From the NCBI GenBank assembly GCA_900544465.1, contig UQVT01000016.1, positions 1 through 19,115 on the forward strand: a stretch of DNA of 19,115 bases, given 5' to 3'. Each line of letters starts with the position of its first letter. Position 1 is the stretch's first letter. The notes beneath the pieces were generated by a model, which was not told where the DNA came from, ran no database searches, and was given only the letters and a program-made list of their open reading frames with translations. Below, piece after piece: positions 1 through 5,907 of the stretch. The translations under genes and the position numbers were made by a program. The stretch is from an uncultured Collinsella sp. Its GTDB lineage: Bacteria > Actinomycetota > Coriobacteriia > Coriobacteriales > Coriobacteriaceae.

Positions 1-254
1 TCGCGCGTCTGGTCCTCCAGATACAACTCGGTCGCGTGCCCGCCAAAACGCACCTTATAGGTCGCCGTACGGATGCCGTGGACCGTCAGGCCAAACCCGG
101 TGGTCGAGATAATTTCATCGATTGTAAAACTACGTCCGTCGACCCAGCAGACGGTGACCGGCACGACTTGTCCGCCCGCGAGGATGCGAGCCACGACGTC
201 CACATACTGCTTGTGTACGCGCCGAGTTTTGCCGTCTGTCTGTCGATATTCCAT
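1..254 (-). CDS. Small protein of unknown function, SOS-type promoter (3' end outside window)
   Basis: An open frame of 84 complete codons runs from ATG at 254-252 to the left edge without a stop, so the C-terminus lies outside the window. The protein begins MEYRQTDGKTRRVHKQYVDV and has a compact beta-rich look, with the stretch VPVTVCWVDGRSFTIDEI at about residues 33-50 and YKVRFGGHATELYLEDQ near the end of the visible part. From memory, small proteins with a W-x-DGR-x-F-x-ID core are common in Firmicutes and relatives, sometimes beside Y-family DNA polymerase genes. I cannot confirm that here. An AGGAGG lies only one base before the ATG, which is too close for a normal ribosome binding site, and the best promoter would start the transcript at or near the ATG, so a leaderless mRNA is possible. 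An alternative in-frame ATG at 275-273 lies inside the LexA-box-like site and has no ribosome binding site. Reality of the gene is well supported by frame, composition and promoter. Its function is unknown. Confidence 0.75.
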   Translation of the reverse strand, partial: MEYRQTDGKTRRVHKQYVDVVARILAGGQVVPVTVCWVDGRSFTIDEIISTTGFGLTVHGIRTATYKVRFGGHATELYLEDQTR

Positions 255-261
255 GCCTCCT

Positions 262-291
262 ATTATCGAACGCATGTTTGCATGTTGTAAA
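262..291 (-). promoter_or_regulatory. Promoter with LexA (SOS) box for the left-edge gene
   Basis: On the minus strand a -35 hexamer TTTACA (291-286) and a -10 hexamer GATAAT (267-262) are separated by 18 bases. Between and partly over them, at 267-280, plus-strand CGAACGCATGTTTG matches the Bacillus-type LexA consensus CGAACRNRYGTTYC at 13 of 14 positions, and its last G keeps the palindrome. A repressor bound there would block RNA polymerase, which is the usual SOS layout. The predicted transcription start falls at or next to the ATG at 254. The match is seen in the sequence; regulation by LexA is inferred. Confidence 0.7.
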
Positions 292-442
292 GCGAACAGA
301 CTGTGGTTTTGGAGTGTCGTAGTAATCGCACGTGTCCGCATGGCGTGTTAGCAAAAAGAACACCCGCGGTCAACAGGGCTAATATTCAATTTTAGTGCCA
401 AAAAGTTCACTTCTCCCATCAGAACTCGGTAAAGAGACCCGC

Positions 443-474
443 AGGAGGTGATACGATTTATCATGTTTTTGTAA
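443..474 (+). promoter_or_regulatory. Orphan strong Shine-Dalgarno with a four-codon mini-ORF
   Basis: AGGAGGTGAT at 443-452 matches almost the whole anti-Shine-Dalgarno sequence of 16S rRNA, yet no gene starts at normal spacing. The nearest ATG (463-465) is 14 bases after AGGAGG and reads ATG TTT TTG TAA, ending at 474. The stop is in frame with the phosphate permease that starts at 505, so the permease cannot be extended back to this site. It could be a ribosome standby site, a leader mini-ORF or chance. The rest of the 255-504 divergent intergenic region shows no other feature I can support. Confidence 0.3.
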
Positions 475-504
475 CGTGTCTGCACACTTCGAGAAAGCCC
501 ATAT

Positions 505-1554
505 ATGGACGTAACGTTCTCAACCTTCCTCGGCCAAATTGTGTCGAACCCAGTCCTTGCCGTCACCGTGATCCTCGCGTTGGGCGCCATCTTCGTCAAT
601 GGATGGACCGACGCGCCCAACGCCATCGCGACCTGCGTCACTACGCGTTGCATGCCCGCCCGCGCCGCCATTCTCATGAGCGCCGCATTCAACTTCCTCG
701 GCGTGCTCATCATGACGCACTTTAACGCGAGCGTCGCCAACACCATCTCACATATCGTCGACTTTGGCGGAAACAGCACCATGGCGCTCGCCTGCCTATG
801 CGCGGCGCTGTTCTCCATCGTCGTCTACGGCGCCACAGCGTCGCGTTTTGGCATCCCCACTTCGCAAAGCCACAGCCTTATCGCCGGCCTGACCGGTGCC
901 GCCATCGCCCTCGGCGGTGCGAGCAGCGTCAACGTCCACGAGTGGATGAAGGTCATCTACGGCCTGGCGCTCTCCATCGGCCTGGGCTTTGTCATGGGCT
1001 GGGTCCTGTGCAAGCTCGTCTCGATTCTTTTCGCCGCCGCCAACAGGCGACGTGCCAATGTCTTCTTTAAATACGCTCAGATCGCGAGCGCTGCGGCCAT
1101 GAGCTTTATGCACGGCGCGCAGGATGGACAGAAGTTCATCGGCGTGCTCTTTTTAGGCGTGGCCTTTGCCAGCGGCCAGACGAGCGTCGGCGATGCCGGC
1201 ATCCCCATCTGGATTATGCTGCTGTGCTCGGCCACCATGGGCATCGGCACCAGCGTGGGCGGCGAGCGCATCATCAAGTCCGTTGGCCAGAGCATGGTCA
1301 AGCTCGAGAAGTACCAGGGCTTCTCCGCCGACCTGGCGGGCGCCGCAAACCTGCTGCTTGCCACGCTCACCGGCATCCCCGTGTCCTCCACTCACATCAA
1401 GACCTGCGCCATCATGGGCGTCGGCGCCGTCAAGCGCCTTTCGGCCATCAACTTCGGCGTAGTCAAGGACATGATGTTCACCTGGTTCTTCACCTTCCCC
1501 GCCTGTGGACTCATCAGCTTTGTCATGGCCAAGCTGTTCATGATGTTCCTCTAG
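505..1554 (+). CDS. pit: Low-affinity inorganic phosphate permease, PiT family
   Basis: The 349-residue membrane protein is a PiT (PF01384) transporter, which moves phosphate, as a metal-phosphate complex in bacteria, across the cytoplasmic membrane with proton symport. The N-terminal family signature appears as NGWTDAPNAIAT at residues 32-43, with the conserved Asp36 and Asn39. The SQSHSLIAGLTGAAIA block begins at residue 120, a second-half HGAQDGQK motif is at 203-210, and VSSTHIKT is at 293-300, as expected for the inverted repeat fold. Length is in the usual bacterial range. An in-frame TAA at 472-474 prevents upstream extension and no better start exists, although the ribosome binding site is weak (GAGAAAG). 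A DUF47/PhoU-like gene follows 67 bases downstream, the classic pairing. Identification is firm; the direction and exact substrate are from family knowledge. Confidence 0.93.
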   Translation: MDVTFSTFLGQIVSNPVLAVTVILALGAIFVNGWTDAPNAIATCVTTRCMPARAAILMSAAFNFLGVLIMTHFNASVANTISHIVDFGGNSTMALACLCAALFSIVVYGATASRFGIPTSQSHSLIAGLTGAAIALGGASSVNVHEWMKVIYGLALSIGLGFVMGWVLCKLVSILFAAANRRRANVFFKYAQIASAAAMSFMHGAQDGQKFIGVLFLGVAFASGQTSVGDAGIPIWIMLLCSATMGIGTSVGGERIIKSVGQSMVKLEKYQGFSADLAGAANLLLATLTGIPVSSTHIKTCAIMGVGAVKRLSAINFGVVKDMMFTWFFTFPACGLISFVMAKLFMMFL

Positions 1555-1621
1555 TCAAACCGAACGTCCATCCGGACCGCAACACTTCGCCCACCCGTCT
1601 TCGCCTCGAAAGGACCCACCC

Positions 1622-2245
1622 ATGGCAAAGAAACCCGATTCGTTCTACTTTGACAACTACGTCGCCTGCGCCGACCTCGCCGTCCAGGCCGCAGAGCTGC
1701 TCACCAAGATTTTTGAGAACTTTGACCCCGCGCAGATCCACGACATGCTCGATAAGATGCATGCGATTGAGCATGCGGCAGACAAGAAGCACCACGAGCT
1801 CGAAGACGCCCTGCTTACCGCCTTTATCACCCCGCTCGAGCGCGAGGATCTAGACCTGATGAGCTGCTCGCTCGACACCGTGCTCGACCGCATCGAAGGC
1901 GTCGTGCAGCGCGTCTACTTCACCAACATCCAGAGCATCCATCCCGACGCCATCGTCATCGCCCACAAGGTGACTGACGCCTGCCGCGCCATGAAAGACC
2001 TGATGGTCGAGCTTCCCAACTACCGCAAGTCCAAAACGCTGCGCGAGCTGGTCATCCAGATCAACACCATCGAGTCCGAGGCCGACGAGCTCTACATCAA
2101 CGCCATGCGCAACCTGCACGTTAACGGCAAGGATCCGCTCGAGGTCATCGCTTGGCGTGACGTCTACGCCTTCCTGGAGTACTGCGCCGACTGCTGCGAG
2201 AATGTGGCCGATGTTGTGGATTCGATTGTCATGAAGAACAGTTAA
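1622..2245 (+). CDS. PiT-associated PhoU-like protein, DUF47 family
   Basis: The 207-residue soluble, helical protein belongs to the DUF47/TIGR00153 group of PhoU-like proteins, which are encoded next to PiT permeases and thought to modulate phosphate uptake. It is acidic and predicted all-helical, with PhoU-like segments such as IHDMLDKMHAIEHAADKKHH (about 38-57) and the second-half IESEADELY (about 150-158), which resemble the metal-coordinating E/D clusters of PhoU. Length is typical for the family. The start has an AAAGGA ribosome binding site about 9 bases upstream. The gene follows the permease in the same direction and is probably cotranscribed. Its stop is followed within three bases by the palindromic element at 2248-2364, which may end or stabilise the transcript. 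Confidence 0.88.
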   Translation: MAKKPDSFYFDNYVACADLAVQAAELLTKIFENFDPAQIHDMLDKMHAIEHAADKKHHELEDALLTAFITPLEREDLDLMSCSLDTVLDRIEGVVQRVYFTNIQSIHPDAIVIAHKVTDACRAMKDLMVELPNYRKSKTLRELVIQINTIESEADELYINAMRNLHVNGKDPLEVIAWRDVYAFLEYCADCCENVADVVDSIVMKNS

Positions 2246-2247
2246 TT

Positions 2248-2364
2248 GGGGGTACGTGTCCCGGCGGTCGCGGGCCCGGCCACTAATAACCTTTTTCACT
2301 CCGGCTGCAAGCAGAGTCGTTCAAAAGGTTATTAGTGGCCGGGCCCGCTCCCTTACGTACCACC
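2248..2364. repeat. Palindromic MITE-like element with 26-bp perfect inverted repeat
   Basis: A perfect 26-bp inverted repeat pairs 2270-2295 with 2323-2348 around a 27-base loop. The left arm begins GCGGGCCCGGCC and ends AATAACCTTTT. Outside it, GGGGGTACGT (2248-2257) pairs with ACGTACCACC (2355-2364) at nine of ten positions. ATTGGG occurs at 2245-2250 and again at 2365-2370, so the outer ends could be flanked by a short target duplication (ATT if the GGG belongs to the arm). No T-tract follows either arm, so it is not a typical intrinsic terminator, although the transcript would form a very stable hairpin. It has no coding capacity. It could be a non-autonomous mobile palindrome, a REP-like repeat or a conserved regulatory hairpin. 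Confidence 0.7.
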
Positions 2365-2531
2365 ATTGGGAACTTTGGCTGATAGTTATAGCGCAATGGG
2401 GGTTTGGCTGAAGGGACCTTTGGTATCCGTTCGGACACTTTGGCCCTCGATGAGCGTTTGGCTGATTGCTGCTTTGGGTACTGTTTGGGTTACTTTGGGT
2501 TTGTTTGATTTTTAATTGTTGGAGGGCTTGT
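2365..2531 (+). other. G/T-rich leader with TTTGGCTGA repeats before the nitroreductase gene
   Basis: This gene-free stretch is strongly enriched in G and T on the plus strand. The nine-base word TTTGGCTGA occurs exactly three times (2374, 2403, 2457), and shorter CTTTGG or TTTGGG words recur between and after them (2418, 2438, 2473, 2484, 2494). Spacing is irregular (10 to 29 bases). The last part contains three GGG runs before the GGAGGG ribosome binding site at 2521-2526. I see no convincing -35/-10 pair and no terminator here. Confidence 0.45.
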
Positions 2532-3062
2532 ATGTCTTATTTGGATCTGGCTCGGGGTCGGTATTCTTGTCGTGAATTTCAGGATCGTTCTGTTGAGCAA
2601 GCTGTTGTGGATGCCATTGTTGAGGCTGGGCGTATTGCTCCTTCTGCTTGTAATAACCATCCAACCCGTGTGATGGTGTTGGATACGCCTGAGCTTCTGG
2701 AGAAGGCTGCTGCTTGTCAGCCTCGGTTTGCTCGTGATGGGTCTATCTTTGGCGCTCCGCTTATCTTCCTTATTTGCAGCGTTACCGATGATGCCTGGGT
2801 GCGCCCGTATGATCAGATGAACTCGAGTGCCATCGATACTTCGATCGTCTGCGATCAGATGATGATGGAGGCCACCGAGCAGGGCCTGGGAACGTGCTGG
2901 GTATGCCATTTTAAGCCTGGGGTGGCACAGGAGCAGTTCAATCTGCCCAAGGGCGTCTATCCCTATCACATGCTCGTCTGTGGATATCCTGCCGACCACA
3001 TCGCCGATCCCGAGCATCGCGAGGCCCGTACCATTCCCCTCTCCGACTTCCTCCTCAAGTAG
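2532..3062 (+). CDS. Nitroreductase-family flavoprotein
   Basis: The 176-residue protein is a short nitroreductase-family (PF00881) FMN-dependent oxidoreductase that would reduce nitro compounds, quinones or similar substrates with NAD(P)H. Visible motifs are RYSCREF at 10-16 (FMN phosphate-binding Arg), APSACNNHP at 36-44, the central helix DTSIVCDQMMMEATEQGLGT at 102-121, and a terminal GYP at 151-153 followed by the typical C-terminal tail. The start at 2532 is chosen because GGAGGG lies five bases upstream; an in-frame TTG at 2466 would add 22 hydrophobic residues without a good binding site. The first 80 or so codons prefer T in the third position while the last 60 prefer C, unlike the neighbouring genes. 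It stands alone between the palindromic element and a terminator at 3110-3147. Substrate cannot be told from sequence. Confidence 0.85.
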   Translation: MSYLDLARGRYSCREFQDRSVEQAVVDAIVEAGRIAPSACNNHPTRVMVLDTPELLEKAAACQPRFARDGSIFGAPLIFLICSVTDDAWVRPYDQMNSSAIDTSIVCDQMMMEATEQGLGTCWVCHFKPGVAQEQFNLPKGVYPYHMLVCGYPADHIADPEHREARTIPLSDFLLK

Positions 3063-3109
3063 ATTTTGGGACATGCCCTAAAACCTATCCTTGACCGCTC
3101 ACCGGTTCG

Positions 3110-3147
3110 CCGAGTTCTGCGCCACCATGTGCAGGGCTCGGTTTTTT
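3110..3147 (+). terminator. Intrinsic terminator after the nitroreductase gene
   Basis: CCGAG (3110-3114) pairs with CTCGG (3137-3141), with an inner CTGC/GCAG pairing (3117-3120 with 3131-3134), followed by six T residues (3142-3147) on the plus strand. It lies 47 bases after the nitroreductase stop. Confidence 0.7.
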
Positions 3148-3172
3148 ATGTTGCGCGCCCCGGTACAGTCAT

Positions 3173-3202
3173 AAAAAAGGACCCGCAAGCTGCGGGTCCT
3201 TT
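3173..3202 (-). terminator. Intrinsic terminator after divIVA
   Basis: A perfect 12-bp stem (3176-3187 with 3191-3202, arms AAAGGACCCGCA and TGCGGGTCCTTT) closes a three-base loop. Read on the minus strand the stem runs straight into a T-tract (complement of 3173-3178), 26 bases after the divIVA stop codon. It ends the long minus-strand operon. The plus-strand tail is only TTT, so it may also act weakly the other way. Confidence 0.88.
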
Positions 3203-3228
3203 CTAGGCACTAAATTGTAGGCCGAATG

Positions 3229-3903
3229 TTAGTCCAGGTCGTCGGCAGCGAAGTTGTCGATCGGGGCGAAGGGATCGGCCACGGGGACAACCGGGTCAGC
3301 GACGGGCAGCGGCTCGGCGGGAACAGTCACCGCAGGAGAAGCGGCAGAACCGACCGGCGTGGAGGCCATGAGGTCGGCCGGGAAGGAGTTCTGGGCATCG
3401 TCCATGAAGTGCTGGATGAGCTTGAGATACTCGGCCTTGAACTCCTCACGAGAAGCCTTGAGACGATCGATCTCCTCGAGCTCAGCCTGCTTTTCGGTCA
3501 GAGCCTGGCGGATAACCTCGCGGGCCTTGGCGTCAGCCTCGTTGCGAATACGCTCAGCGTTCTCATTGGCATCGTTGACGATGGTCTCAGCGGTCTGCTG
3601 GGCAGCGATCAGGGCAGCGGAAATCTGGCGCTCCTGAGCGGAGAAGTCAGGGGCGGGAGCAGCCACGGGGGCGGCAGGAACGGCCTGGGCGGGGGCATCC
3701 TGAGCCTGGGCAAGCTGAGCCTGCGCATCGGCAAGCTGCTGCTCGGTAGCAGTCAGACGACCCTTAAGGTCGACGATCTTAGCGAGCATAGCGTCAACCT
3801 CAGAGGACAGCGTCTCCAAGAAGACGTCGACCTCAGCAGGATCGTAGCCACGCTTGGCCTCAGAGAAAGTCTGAGCCTGAATGTCTGCAGGGGTAATAGC
3901 CAT
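3229..3903 (-). CDS. divIVA: Cell-division and polarity protein DivIVA
   Basis: The 224-residue protein is a DivIVA/Wag31 homologue, a coiled-coil scaffold that senses membrane curvature at septa and poles and organises division or polar growth. The N-terminal membrane-binding module is seen in ITPADIQAQTFSEAKRGYD (3-21) followed by PAEVDVFLETL (22-32). A first coiled coil runs to about residue 65. An Ala/Pro/Gln-rich linker covers about 66-86, a second charged coiled coil about 90-160, and the C-terminus is an acidic Pro/Val/Ala-rich tail ending DDLD. AAGGAG lies seven bases before the ATG. It is the last gene of the yggS-sepF-yggT-divIVA string, 61 bases after yggT, the conserved order in actinobacteria and firmicutes. 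Confident call. Confidence 0.93.
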   Translation of the reverse strand: MAITPADIQAQTFSEAKRGYDPAEVDVFLETLSSEVDAMLAKIVDLKGRLTATEQQLADAQAQLAQAQDAPAQAVPAAPVAAPAPDFSAQERQISAALIAAQQTAETIVNDANENAERIRNEADAKAREVIRQALTEKQAELEEIDRLKASREEFKAEYLKLIQHFMDDAQNSFPADLMASTPVGSAASPAVTVPAEPLPVADPVVPVADPFAPIDNFAADDLD

Positions 3904-3964
3904 AACAAGTCTCCTTTTTCATCGCCTCGGCGCTACACGCCCGACGTAAGTTACTAAGACAGTT

Positions 3965-4246
3965 CTACACGAGTATACCTATAAGAAGCTGCAGAACCAG
4001 CCTCTGCACCAACTGCAACGCAATAATCGCAACGACCGGCGAAAAATCGATACCGCCCATCGGCGGGATGAAACGACGGAACAGGTTGAGCCACGGACCG
4101 CACACGCTATCAAGCACCGCGGCAATATCCTGAAGCAAACCACCCTGCTTCATGGGAATCCACGTCATAAAGCAGTAGACGACAATGAGCGTGGAATAGA
4201 AGTTGAACAGCGTATTGACCAGCTGGACGATAGTGTAGATGTTGAT
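3965..4246 (-). CDS. yggT: YggT/YlmG membrane protein, apparently starting at ATC
   Basis: This is a YggT (YlmG, PF02325) small integral membrane protein. The family is encoded between sepF and divIVA and is linked to division or shape, with unclear biochemistry. It has two membrane segments, with RRFIPPMGGIDFSPVVAII in between as the family signature (NxxRRxxPPxGxIDxSP). The first ATG (4168-4166) would remove the first membrane segment (about LFNFYSTLIVVYCF), leaving only 67 residues. Reading back in frame to the sepF stop at 4270-4268 there is no ATG, GTG or TTG. A GAGGAG at 4258-4253 is followed after exactly six bases by ATC (4246-4244), giving a 93-residue protein of normal length. The likely start is therefore the rare AUC codon; ATT at 4252 is too close to the binding site. 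The frame is the same as sepF, with one TAA between them. Confidence 0.82.
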   Translation of the reverse strand: MNIYTIVQLVNTLFNFYSTLIVVYCFMTWIPMKQGGLLQDIAAVLDSVCGPWLNLFRRFIPPMGGIDFSPVVAIIALQLVQRLVLQLLIGILV

Positions 4247-4267
4247 GGGAATCTCCTCGTCTTGTCT

Positions 4268-4990
4268 TTACTTAAGGTAGCCGTCGGCACGAAGCTTCTT
4301 GAGATCGGAATCTTTGACCTCGCAACCGGCGGGCAGCACCATGAACACGCGGTCGCCCACCTCCTTGACCGTGGCACCCAGACCGCAGGCAAAGCCGTAA
4401 GAGAAGTCCAAGACGCGCTTGGCAACTTCGGTGCGTACGCCCACAAAAATCAGTGCGACAGGCTGCTTGGTGCGAACGCGGCGCACCACGGTCTCCACGT
4501 CGTCATAGCTCTCGGGGCGCAGGACATAGGCCGGCAGCTGCGGTGTGGCGTTGATGATATTGCTCGCATAGGCCGAGGCATCGCTCGGTGCAGGCGCAGG
4601 CGCAGCGGCGGCACGGGCGCGGGTGTTCTCGGCGTAGCTCGACGGCGTGTCATAGGCACCAGGACGATAACCGCTCGCAACACTGTCCTGCGAGCGCGAA
4701 GGCGGGTTATACGTCGTGGCATGGCGGGAGTCATCGCCGACCAGCTGCCCGGAGCGTGTATACACGGCAACCGACTCAGCTTCACCACGGCGCGTCTGAC
4801 CAAGCAGGCCGTTGCTCGGCTCGTCTTGGGTGTAGAAGCCCTCGCCCGAAGCACCGCTGTAGCCGTTGCCCTGATAGCCATCGTCATAGCCATCATCGTA
4901 GCCGTAGTCGTCGTCCTGGCCATAACCCTGGTCGTAACCCTGCTGGCCGCCCAGGTGCATCTTATTTTTAATCTCGTCAAGGAAGCCCAT
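4268..4990 (-). CDS. sepF: FtsZ-anchoring division protein SepF
   Basis: The 240-residue protein is SepF (YlmF, PF04472), which binds the FtsZ C-terminal peptide and tethers FtsZ to the membrane. The N-terminus MGFLDEIKNKMHLGG is the expected amphipathic membrane-binding helix. The C-terminal domain (about 149-240) contains RPESYDDVETVVRRVRTKQP, ALIFVGVRTEVAKRVLDFSYG and the Gly-rich VGDRVFMVLPAG end. Between them lies an unusually long linker, rich in Gly, Tyr and Asp in its first third and in Ala/Pro later. Start at 4990 is supported by GAGAGGA seven bases upstream; an in-frame upstream start would spoil the N-terminal helix. FtsZ in this window ends in a matching DFLKR peptide. It lies 60 bases after yggS and 21 bases before the proposed yggT start. 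Confidence 0.92.
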   Translation of the reverse strand: MGFLDEIKNKMHLGGQQGYDQGYGQDDDYGYDDGYDDGYQGNGYSGASGEGFYTQDEPSNGLLGQTRRGEAESVAVYTRSGQLVGDDSRHATTYNPPSRSQDSVASGYRPGAYDTPSSYAENTRARAAAAPAPAPSDASAYASNIINATPQLPAYVLRPESYDDVETVVRRVRTKQPVALIFVGVRTEVAKRVLDFSYGFACGLGATVKEVGDRVFMVLPAGCEVKDSDLKKLRADGYLK

Positions 4991-5050
4991 GGTTGTGTCC
5001 TCTCGCGGTTTAGTGCAGGCGCCCCGATAATCAGTGCGCACTTCAGAGCC

Positions 5051-5788
5051 TTATTTTACTGCAAACTCCGGGCTAAATACTACCCTGCCCAGGCGAACGA
5101 GCGTAGAGCCCTCCTCAAGGGCAGGCTCAAAGTCCTCGCTCATGCCGCAGGAAAGCTCAGGCAGGTTCAAATCGGGATGCGCCGCCTCCAGCTCATCCCT
5201 CAGCTCACGAAGCCCCGCAAAGGTGCGGCGTGCCACATCCTTATTCCCCCGGGGCGCCATAGTCATAAGCCCCTGTACGCAAATTCCCTCAAGTTCCGCA
5301 AGCTCACCCGCGGCGGCGCGAATCTCATCGGGCGAAAAGCCTCCCTTCGACTCCTCACCACTCACATTGACCTCAATGAGCACACGCTGGGGGCCGGCGA
5401 GCTCGCCTGCCTCAATCTTGCGGGCAGCACGGCTCGAGATCGCCTGCGCCAGATGCAGCGAACCCACCGAGTGAATCAGCTCGGCTGAGCCCAGCACCGC
5501 ATTGATCTTATTGGTCTGCAGGTTGCCGATCATATCGAAGCGCACCTCGGGCAGCTCCGGATGCTCCGCCAAACCTGTGAGCTTGCGAACCAGCTCCTGC
5601 GGGCGATTCTCGGCAAAATGGCGATACCCCGCCTGGATGGCGGCAACGGTCTCATCGACACCAACGGTCTTGGACACGGCAATGAGGCGCGCGGCGTCGT
5701 GGGGACGGCCCGCGCGATCGAGCGCCGCATAAAAACGTTCCAGAATCTGCTCGCGGCGAGCGCGCATCAAGTCCAAATAGTTATCCAT
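5051..5788 (-). CDS. yggS: PLP homeostasis protein YggS/YlmE
   Basis: The 245-residue protein is the YggS/PROSC/YlmE family pyridoxal-phosphate-binding TIM-barrel protein, with a role in vitamin B6 and amino-acid homeostasis but no known catalytic reaction. The PLP lysine is Lys40 in LIAVSKTVGVDET, followed by the FAENRPQEL block (usual form FGENxxQE). Later family blocks are MIGNLQTNK (usual IGHLQSNK), VLIEVNVSGEESKGG, GLMTMAP, and the C-terminal SCGMSEDFEPAL with GSTLVRLGRVVF. GGAGG nine bases before ATG at 5788 decides the start. It heads the sepF-yggT-divIVA part, as in actinobacteria generally, but here it is preceded by phoU rather than by pgeF. Confidence 0.92.
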   Translation of the reverse strand: MDNYLDLMRARREQILERFYAALDRAGRPHDAARLIAVSKTVGVDETVAAIQAGYRHFAENRPQELVRKLTGLAEHPELPEVRFDMIGNLQTNKINAVLGSAELIHSVGSLHLAQAISSRAARKIEAGELAGPQRVLIEVNVSGEESKGGFSPDEIRAAAGELAELEGICVQGLMTMAPRGNKDVARRTFAGLRELRDELEAAHPDLNLPELSCGMSEDFEPALEEGSTLVRLGRVVFSPEFAVK

Positions 5789-5838
5789 TGCCAATCGCCT
5801 CCGCTGACAGCCAAACAAGTAGTCCCATGCTAACGCAA

Positions 5839-5870
5839 GAGCGCGGCCCCGCATGTGCAAGGCCGCGCTC
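5839..5870 (-). terminator. GC-rich hairpin between phoU and yggS (possible attenuating terminator)
   Basis: GAGCGCGGCC (5839-5848) and GGCCGCGCTC (5861-5870) form a perfect 10-bp stem around a 12-base loop, 38 bases after the phoU stop. On the minus strand the stem is followed by TTGCGTT rather than a true T-tract, so termination may be partial. It could separate the phosphate genes from the division genes or trim the message 3' end. Confidence 0.5.
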
Positions 5871-5907
5871 ACTTAGGTATTTACAATCTTTCGACGAACG
5901 GGGTTAC

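Noticed and set aside
348..818. Minus-strand open frame of 156 codons overlapping the PiT gene
   Set aside because: It is antisense to the PiT start, whose protein family is certain, and has no supporting signals.
2466..2531. TTG-initiated N-terminal extension of the nitroreductase (22 hydrophobic residues)
   Set aside because: The ATG at 2532 has GGAGGG at five bases and starts the family motif at the normal distance. The extension comes from the G/T-rich leader and has no good ribosome binding site.
3226..3957. Plus-strand open frame of 243 codons
   Set aside because: It is antisense to divIVA, has no ribosome binding site, and its Gly/Leu/Ser-rich product mirrors the GC-biased codons of the real gene.
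5033..5042. Ten-base palindrome AGTGCGCACT between yggS and sepF
   Set aside because: A single short palindrome without a recognisable promoter or second site, too little to call an operator.
4262..5488. Plus-strand open frame of 408 codons
   Set aside because: It lies antisense across sepF and yggS, which are clear family members. The product is low-complexity and matches nothing I recognise.
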